DNA from: Novosphingobium panipatense | GTDB taxonomy: Bacteria > Pseudomonadota > Alphaproteobacteria > Sphingomonadales > Sphingomonadaceae | Direction of reading: 5' to 3' | DNA length: 64,000 nucleotides | Assembly: GCF_002149965.1 (NCBI RefSeq) | Contig: NZ_MSQB01000001.1 | Location: 224,129-288,128, forward strand | Part shown: positions 58,913-64,000 of the stretch, piece by piece | Layout: each line of letters starts with the position of its first letter | Position numbering within the stretch: the first letter of the stretch is position 1 | The notes under the pieces: generated by a model | The model's input: the letters and a program-made list of their open reading frames with translations, nothing else | Told to the model about the DNA's origin: nothing | The model's database searches: none | Translations under genes and position numbers: made by a program

Positions 58913-61378
58913 TTAGAAGCTCGCGCGGGCGCGGACGCCCCAGGTGCGAGGGGGCTGGAGGTTCGAGAGGAATACCGGATCGTAGCGCGGCGCGCCGAAG
59001 GCACCGGCACCGGTACGGATATGTCCGTTCTCGATGTTCTGGACGAAGGCCTCGACCGAATACTTGCCGTCGGCGGGCTCGAAGCGGATCGAGGCGTCGG
59101 AGCGGAAGTAGGCCTTCTGCTTGTCCCACGAGGTGCCGTTGGTGCCGCGATCGGGCATGTTTTCGGCCGGATCGTTGGCATTCACGAAGGGATTGGCGTC
59201 GCCGTTGAAGTAGCTCAGCCAGCTGCGGGTCTCGTAGTGGGTGGTGAAGCGCGGGGTGATGCGCGCGCCGCTTGCCAGCTCGAAGTCGTGCTCGTAGCTC
59301 AGCGTCGCCGAGAAGCGCGGCGCATGAGCCAGCTCGTTGCCCTTGAGCTGTACGATCGAGGAAGCCTTGCCGCCATCGTAGAGACGGCCATCGACGCTTT
59401 CGAGATCGTCCAGCTTGGTCTTCTGCACGGTGGCCGAAAGGTTCAGGCGGTCGTGGGGCGTGAAGGTGGCATTGAGTTCGCCTTCCAGACCGTAAGCCTT
59501 CGCGCCCTTGGCGTTCTGGGTCACGATCTGGCTGCGTACCACGTTGCCTTCATCGTCGCGGAAGGTGACGGCCTGGTTGACCTGATATCCCTTGAAGTCG
59601 GAATAGTAGGCCGCCAGGTTGAGCGTCACCGCGCGGTCGAGCAGACGGGTCTTGAGGCCGACTTCGTAGTTGGTCAGCGTCTCGGGATCGGTCAGCCCGG
59701 CATTGTCCTGGATATTGCCCGACTTGAAGCCGGTGGAAATGCTGGCATAGCCCAGCGTGTCCTCAGCCAGGTCGGCATCGACGCGGGCGAGGTAGGTCAG
59801 CTTGTCCCACTTGCCCTTCACGTCGTTGTTCGAAATCGAGAAGCCGGGCAGCAGGGCCACCAGTTCCTGGGCCGTGGCGTTCGGGTATGCCCCGAAGATG
59901 CCGCCGGTGCAGGCGCCGCCGGGTGCCTTGTCGGCATCGGTGCAGCCTTCGCCCGAGAACGTCACGTTGCGGCCGCCGATGTCCTCCTTCTTGTCCGAGG
60001 TATAGCGCAGGCCACCGGTGAAGCGAAGCCAGTCCGACGCATGCCAGACGGCCTGGCCGAACACGGCTCGGCTGTCGATCTGGCGGTTGGCCTGGATGAA
60101 GCTGCCCGCCCAGCTGAAGGTACCGTCGCGGTAGCCGTTGCGCTGGTCGATATCGAAGCGGATCTTGTTCTTCTCGTGGCTGTAATAGGCGCCGAGGATC
60201 CAGTCGATATCGTTCTCGCCGGTGGACTTGAGCTGGAGTTCGTGGCTCTGGAAGTCATAGCGCGAGGAGAGCGTGGCGTTCTCGTTGAAGGCGCCGAGCG
60301 GCAGGTCGTTGCCGTCCGCATCGACCTGGCCGGTCGGGGGCAGGGCGCCCGCGTCGGCATCGGTGCGAGTGCTGCCGCCGATCCGCGACCAGCCCGCGAT
60401 GTAGCTGAGCTGTACGCCATCGGTGATGTCGTAGTTCATCGTGCTGCGCACGGCGACCGAGTAGCGGTCGGTTTCCGGTGCCGTATCGCTGAGCGTGGAC
60501 CAGCGCTTGGTGCCCGCGCGCGGGGTCTGGAGCAGGCCGATCACCGGTGCGCCGTTGTCCAGGAAGCCTTCGCCCGAGAGGTTCCAGCTGAACTTGTCGC
60601 TGGGCTGCCAGAGCATCGAGACGCGGCCCGATTGCTGGTCGGCGGCGTAGTACTTCTTGCCCGACGTGACGAAGGCCGACTTGTTGATACCGACGATGTC
60701 CGGCGCGGGCTGATAGTCGGCATAGCCGTCATGCCGGTCGCTGACGAAGGCGACGCGGAAGGCCAGGGCGTCGGTGACGGGAATGTTGATCGCGCCGCGC
60801 ACGCCGAGACGGTCGTAATTGCCGCCGACCACTTCGACATTGCCCGAGAATTCGCCGAGTTTCGGCTTGGCCGAGATCAGGCTGAGTGCGCCGACAGTGG
60901 CGTTGCGGCCGAACAGCGTGCCCTGCGGGCCGCGCAGCACTTCGACGCGCTCCATGTCGTACATCAGCACCGAAGCGCCTTGCGAGCGCGGCGAGTAGAC
61001 GCCGTCGATGTAGATGGCGACTTCAGGGTCGGCCACTTCGGTATAGGCGCTGTCGTTGCCGATGCCGCGCAGGGTCAGCAGCACGGCCGACTGGTCACCC
61101 TGCTGGTTGAACTGCAGCGAGGGAACGAAGCGCGCCAGATCGGTGACGTCTTTCACGCCGTTCTTGGTCAGGGTTTCCTGGCTGAACGCAGAGATCGCGA
61201 TAGGCGTCGATTGCAGCGTGGTTTCGCGGCGCGTGGCGGTGACGATGATGTCCCCGCTGGACGCGGTGGGCGCGCTCTGCTGCGCCGGTGCGGCTGCATC
61301 CTGAGCGTGCGCTGTTGCGGAAACGGAAAACAGGCAAGCCGCGAGCGCGGTGCTCGCGACGAGATCGTGCCTCGTCAT
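58913..61378 (-). CDS. TonB-dependent receptor of the beta-glucoside locus
   Basis: About 821 residues from the ATG at 61378, chosen because GGAGGATGAA lies just upstream and a signal peptide follows (LVASTALAACLFSVSATAHAQ); an upstream in-frame ATG at 61417 lies inside the operator. The plug starts GDIIVTATRRETTLQSTPIA and contains VAIYIDGVYSPRSQ and VEVLRGPQGTLFGRNATVGA, typical of the large sphingomonad TBDR group. The barrel ends WGVRARASF. It heads the operon with the halogenase-like and two GH3 genes, suggesting uptake of a beta-glucoside, possibly one with an aromatic aglycone. Ligand is unproven. Confidence 0.92.
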   Translation of the reverse strand: MTRHDLVASTALAACLFSVSATAHAQDAAAPAQQSAPTASSGDIIVTATRRETTLQSTPIAISAFSQETLTKNGVKDVTDLARFVPSLQFNQQGDQSAVLLTLRGIGNDSAYTEVADPEVAIYIDGVYSPRSQGASVLMYDMERVEVLRGPQGTLFGRNATVGALSLISAKPKLGEFSGNVEVVGGNYDRLGVRGAINIPVTDALAFRVAFVSDRHDGYADYQPAPDIVGINKSAFVTSGKKYYAADQQSGRVSMLWQPSDKFSWNLSGEGFLDNGAPVIGLLQTPRAGTKRWSTLSDTAPETDRYSVAVRSTMNYDITDGVQLSYIAGWSRIGGSTRTDADAGALPPTGQVDADGNDLPLGAFNENATLSSRYDFQSHELQLKSTGENDIDWILGAYYSHEKNKIRFDIDQRNGYRDGTFSWAGSFIQANRQIDSRAVFGQAVWHASDWLRFTGGLRYTSDKKEDIGGRNVTFSGEGCTDADKAPGGACTGGIFGAYPNATAQELVALLPGFSISNNDVKGKWDKLTYLARVDADLAEDTLGYASISTGFKSGNIQDNAGLTDPETLTNYEVGLKTRLLDRAVTLNLAAYYSDFKGYQVNQAVTFRDDEGNVVRSQIVTQNAKGAKAYGLEGELNATFTPHDRLNLSATVQKTKLDDLESVDGRLYDGGKASSIVQLKGNELAHAPRFSATLSYEHDFELASGARITPRFTTHYETRSWLSYFNGDANPFVNANDPAENMPDRGTNGTSWDKQKAYFRSDASIRFEPADGKYSVEAFVQNIENGHIRTGAGAFGAPRYDPVFLSNLQPPRTWGVRARASF

Positions 61379-61413
61379 TTCATCCTCCCAGATGTGTTTG
61401 TACTTGTGAGGCT

Positions 61414-61480
61414 CCATTGGCCGATGTCTGACATCGATGTCAACATCAATTTGACATCGATGTCAGACATCGGCCAATGG
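61414..61480. promoter_or_regulatory. Mirror-image divergent LacI operator/promoter, 30-bp perfect inverted repeat
   Basis: Two identical 30-bp arms (61414-61443 and 61451-61480) are exact reverse complements around a 7-bp spacer. Each arm contains the 14-bp palindrome TGACATCGATGTCA (61429-61442 and 61452-61465, centres 23 bp apart) and a third half-site making GATGTC-T/A-GACATC (61423-61435 and 61459-61471). TTGACA lies outward-facing in each arm (minus strand 61443-61438, plus strand 61451-61456). The core CG and symmetry are typical of LacI-family operators, and a LacI gene is in the adjacent operon. Binding and promoter function are inferred. Confidence 0.87.
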
Positions 61481-61557
61481 GGTGATCGGAAGATGGTCCC
61501 CGTGCGTGGCGGGTCGTGCGGGACCAATCGATTGCCTTCGCCGTTCGGGTGCCATAG

Positions 61558-62823
61558 ATGTCCACGATGTCGCTTTCCCCTTCGATCAGCAGGTCCCCGG
61601 AGACACGGGAGTCGGTGACCCGACGCCTGTTCTGGCTGTCGATCGGGGTGTTCTTCATCGGTGGGTTCCTGAGCGCGTCCGTCGGTCTGCTGGTGCCTCA
61701 GCTCAAGTCGGTCCTGGTGCTGGACTACAAGGGCGCCTTGCTCGTCCAACTGGCTTTCCACTCCAGTTATCTGCTCTTTGCACTGCCCGCCGCGCTTTCG
61801 GTCGTTCGAATCGGTTACATGCGCGCTATTGCGACCGGGTTGACGATCATGGCCGCGGGTTGCCTGGCACTCGCACTGGCGCAAGGCATGCGCGAATTCC
61901 TGCTGGTGCTGGCCGCGCTGTTGCTGCTTTCGGGAGGGCAGACGATCCTTCAGATCGCCGCCAACACGGTGGTCACCGTCTTCGGACCATCGCGCCGGTC
62001 CGCTTTCCGGCTCAACCTGCTGCAGGGGTTCAATTCGCTGGGCACTGTGCTCGGCCCGCTGCTGAGCGCGCCGTTCCTGCTACAGGACATCGCGCCCGGC
62101 GCACGCGCGGATGTGGCGGCTTCAGCACCTTTCATCGTAATCGGTGCCGTCCTGGCGATGCTGGCGACGCTCTATGCCGCGCACCGGCAGCTTCTGGCGG
62201 GATCGCCGTCGGGAACGGGTAATTACCTGCCGAGGGACTGGAGACGGCAGATAGTCGCCGTGCTGGCCGAGCGCAGGTTGCTCTGGGGAGCGCTGGCGAT
62301 CTTTCTCTATGTCGGCGCGGAAGTGACGATCGGTACGCTGATGACCAATGTCCTGATGTTGCCGAGCAGGCTGGGACTGGAACCTGTCAGCGCGGGACGG
62401 CTGGTCAGCCTCTATTGGGCAGGTGCGATGGTGGGGCGGTTCGTGGGGGCCTGGCTCATGACGCGGATCGCCGAGACGCGGTTGCTGTTCTGCGCGGCGC
62501 TGGCGGCGATCGGGCTGACCGTGGCAGCGGTTGTCGTGTCCGGCGTGATCGGGGCGGGCATGCTTATCGCGGTCGGTCTCTGCAACGCGATCATGTATCC
62601 GACGATTTATGCCCTGGCGATGCCTGAAGACAGCAGCAAGGCGCCGCTGGCGTCGATGTGGCTTTGCATGGCGGTCGTCGGCGGCGCGGTCGTGCCGATC
62701 CTGACTGGCGCCGCCGCCGATGCCGTCGGTCTGCTCAAGGCGCTTCTGCTTCCGGCGGCATGCTACGTCGGGATTGCGCTGTTCGCACGCCATTGCATGG
62801 GAATGAGGGAGCCGCAATCTTGA
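61558..62823 (+). CDS. MFS sugar transporter (FucP-like)
   Basis: A 421-residue inner-membrane transporter with about 12 hydrophobic helices. The first helix region, LFWLSIGVFFIGGFLSASVGLLVPQLK, and the later ILQIAANTVVTVFGPSRRSA followed by FNSLGTVLGPLLSAPFLL fit the FucP/glucose-galactose group of the major facilitator superfamily. It would move a monosaccharide released by the GH3 enzymes into the cytoplasm by proton symport. The first ATG (61558) has a weak ribosome site; 61567 is an alternative. Its stop TGA overlaps the TTG start of the lacI-family gene, so both share control from the operator at 61414-61480. Confidence 0.9.
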   Translation: MSTMSLSPSISRSPETRESVTRRLFWLSIGVFFIGGFLSASVGLLVPQLKSVLVLDYKGALLVQLAFHSSYLLFALPAALSVVRIGYMRAIATGLTIMAAGCLALALAQGMREFLLVLAALLLLSGGQTILQIAANTVVTVFGPSRRSAFRLNLLQGFNSLGTVLGPLLSAPFLLQDIAPGARADVAASAPFIVIGAVLAMLATLYAAHRQLLAGSPSGTGNYLPRDWRRQIVAVLAERRLLWGALAIFLYVGAEVTIGTLMTNVLMLPSRLGLEPVSAGRLVSLYWAGAMVGRFVGAWLMTRIAETRLLFCAALAAIGLTVAAVVVSGVIGAGMLIAVGLCNAIMYPTIYALAMPEDSSKAPLASMWLCMAVVGGAVVPILTGAAADAVGLLKALLLPAACYVGIALFARHCMGMREPQS

Positions 62824-63836
62824 GCATCGTCACGATCAAGGACGTTGCCGCGCGGGCTGGCGTTTCCCCCAAGACCGTTTCGCGCGTCATAAACGGCGAA
62901 GCGCATGTGCGGCCGGAAGTGCGGGAATTGGTGCAGAAGGTGGTGGCCGAACTGGATTATCGCCCCAATGCCTTTGCCCGTAGCCTCTCCAGCACGCGCT
63001 CCTACCTGCTTGGGCTTTTCATCGACGATCCCGTTTCGGGCTATGCCGCCGATGTCCAGCACGGGGCGCTGATCGGCTGCCGCGAGCGTAGTTATCACCT
63101 TGTCGTCGAGCCGGTGGATCTGGCGGCCCCGGGCTGGGAAAATCAGGTGCGCGGCAGCATCTCGGCGCTGCGGCTGGACGGTGCCATCGTCGCCCCACCG
63201 ATCTGTGACGAAGCGGCATTGATGGCCGTATTCGCGGAGGCAGGGCTGCCTACCGTGCTGGTCGCGCCGAGCGTGGCCCCACCCACATCCGGCACCGTGC
63301 GCATGGACGATCGGCTCGCGGCGCAGGAAATGACAGAATACTTGCTCGGGCTTGGCCATCGCCGCATCGGCTTCGTCCAGGGGCCGATCCGCCACAGCGC
63401 CTCGGCACGGCGCGAGGAAGGTTTTCGCCGGGCCATGGAGAAGGCGGCGGTGGCTGTGGACGAAGCCTGCGTAGTGCGCGGCGATTTCAGTTCGCGGACG
63501 GGGATGGAACTTGGGGAGAAGCTGCTCGCCTTGCCGGATCGCCCCACCGCGATCTTCGCCTCGAACGACGATATGGCCCTCGGGGTGCTGATCACCGCGA
63601 TGAAGCATGGCATCGCCGTGCCGGAAAAGCTGTCCGTCTGCGGTTTCGACGATGCACCCTCTTCGCGCGCGGCTTGGCCGCAAGTCACCACCGTTCGCCA
63701 GCCCAAGGCCGAAATGGCGGCGGCGGCTGTCGATATCTTGGTGAACCCGCAATTCAGGCGAAAGGCGGGGGGCGAGGGCTCTCATTTGATGTTGCCGCAT
63801 GAACTCGTTCTGCGCGGCAGCACGGGGCCGATCTGA
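62820..63836 (+). CDS. LacI-family transcriptional regulator
   Basis: About 338 residues from the TTG at 62820, overlapping the transporter stop (TTGA), with AGGGAG upstream. The N-terminal helix-turn-helix spans about residues 4-24 (VTIKDVAARAGVSPKTVSRV) and the hinge helix contains YRPNAFARSLSS. The periplasmic-binding-protein-like effector domain follows (IGFVQGPIRHSASARREEGF, TAIFASNDDMALGV, VCGFDDAPSSRAAWPQVTT). It probably represses the divergent TBDR operon and its own transporter operon through the mirror operator and is released by a beta-glucan-derived sugar. Inducer unknown. Confidence 0.93.
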   Translation: MSIVTIKDVAARAGVSPKTVSRVINGEAHVRPEVRELVQKVVAELDYRPNAFARSLSSTRSYLLGLFIDDPVSGYAADVQHGALIGCRERSYHLVVEPVDLAAPGWENQVRGSISALRLDGAIVAPPICDEAALMAVFAEAGLPTVLVAPSVAPPTSGTVRMDDRLAAQEMTEYLLGLGHRRIGFVQGPIRHSASARREEGFRRAMEKAAVAVDEACVVRGDFSSRTGMELGEKLLALPDRPTAIFASNDDMALGVLITAMKHGIAVPEKLSVCGFDDAPSSRAAWPQVTTVRQPKAEMAAAAVDILVNPQFRRKAGGEGSHLMLPHELVLRGSTGPI

Positions 63837-64000
63837 CTGGCGGGGATGTTTGGCGCCGGTGCGCTTCGAGTTTCAGCGCCGTTCGGAATGTTCAGGCCAC
63901 CGGATGGGAGAGGTCGCCAACGCGTCTGGTTCCGAATGTGGGCGGGAGGCTTGAAGGCCATTTTCCAGAAAGCGGCGAAATATGCGCTGCGCCGGCAAAT

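Noticed and set aside
63837..64000. Possible gene start at the right border
   Set aside because: The last 164 bp contain no convincing start, ribosome site or protein-like frame; any gene would have to begin beyond the window.

Overview
The window is GC-rich, densely coded chromosomal DNA that reads as a Sphingomonadales alphaproteobacterium, with Novosphingobium or Sphingobium the best guess. Four large TonB-dependent receptors (TBDRs) each sit beside hydrolases. A direct-repeat SOS box of the alphaproteobacterial GTTC-N7-GTTC type lies in front of dinB. GTG and TTG starts and 4-bp stop/start overlaps are common. No rRNA, tRNA or CRISPR array was seen. The taxonomic call is inference from gene content and sequence style.

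Layout. (1) 1-8000: a minus-strand uptake/degradation operon, TBDR > GH115 alpha-glucuronidase > GH2 hydrolase, which suits glucuronoxylan use; a palindrome lies upstream of it. (2) 8136-13578: a YceI-family secreted protein, then a TetR regulator divergent from a TBDR followed by an exported PHP/CehA-type metal hydrolase; a perfect 10-bp inverted repeat lies in the divergent gap. (3) 13588-25787: an amide/peptide-flavoured region with an IS transposase remnant, a PaiB-like protein, a Tat-exported amidohydrolase, a third TBDR, a beta-propeller amidohydrolase, an Lrp regulator divergent from an ornithine-cyclodeaminase-family enzyme, and a Tat amidase. (4) 25970-33269: a cystathionine beta-lyase/MscS pair, a proline-rich membrane protein, queF, a 154-bp nested palindromic repeat, a small lipoprotein, a GNAT-nitrilase fusion and an exported nucleoside-deoxyribosyltransferase-like protein. 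(5) 33329-44378: an alpha-glucosidase divergent from a compact glycogen operon, glgP-glgB-glgC-glgA-glgX. (6) 44329-48151: an exopolysaccharide fragment (glycosyltransferase, flippase, and a divergent priming sugar transferase) around an AT-rich 483-bp gap. (7) 48293-52539: dinB with an SOS box, a frameshifted glutathione S-transferase, and a membrane GGDEF-EAL protein. (8) 52585-63836: a beta-glucoside locus, TBDR > flavin-halogenase-like protein > GH3 > GH3 on the minus strand, facing an MFS sugar transporter and LacI regulator on the plus strand.

The strongest unusual structure is at 61414-61480. Two identical 30-bp arms form a perfect inverted repeat around a 7-bp spacer. Each arm holds a TGACATCGATGTCA palindrome overlapping a TTGACA box that points outward. 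It looks like a mirror-image divergent promoter/operator through which the adjacent LacI protein could control both the TBDR-halogenase-GH3 operon and its own transporter operon. I did not find a wholly novel defence or mobile system. The best candidates for new biology are this control element, the halogenase-like enzyme within a glucan operon, and the TetR-TBDR-PHP hydrolase module.
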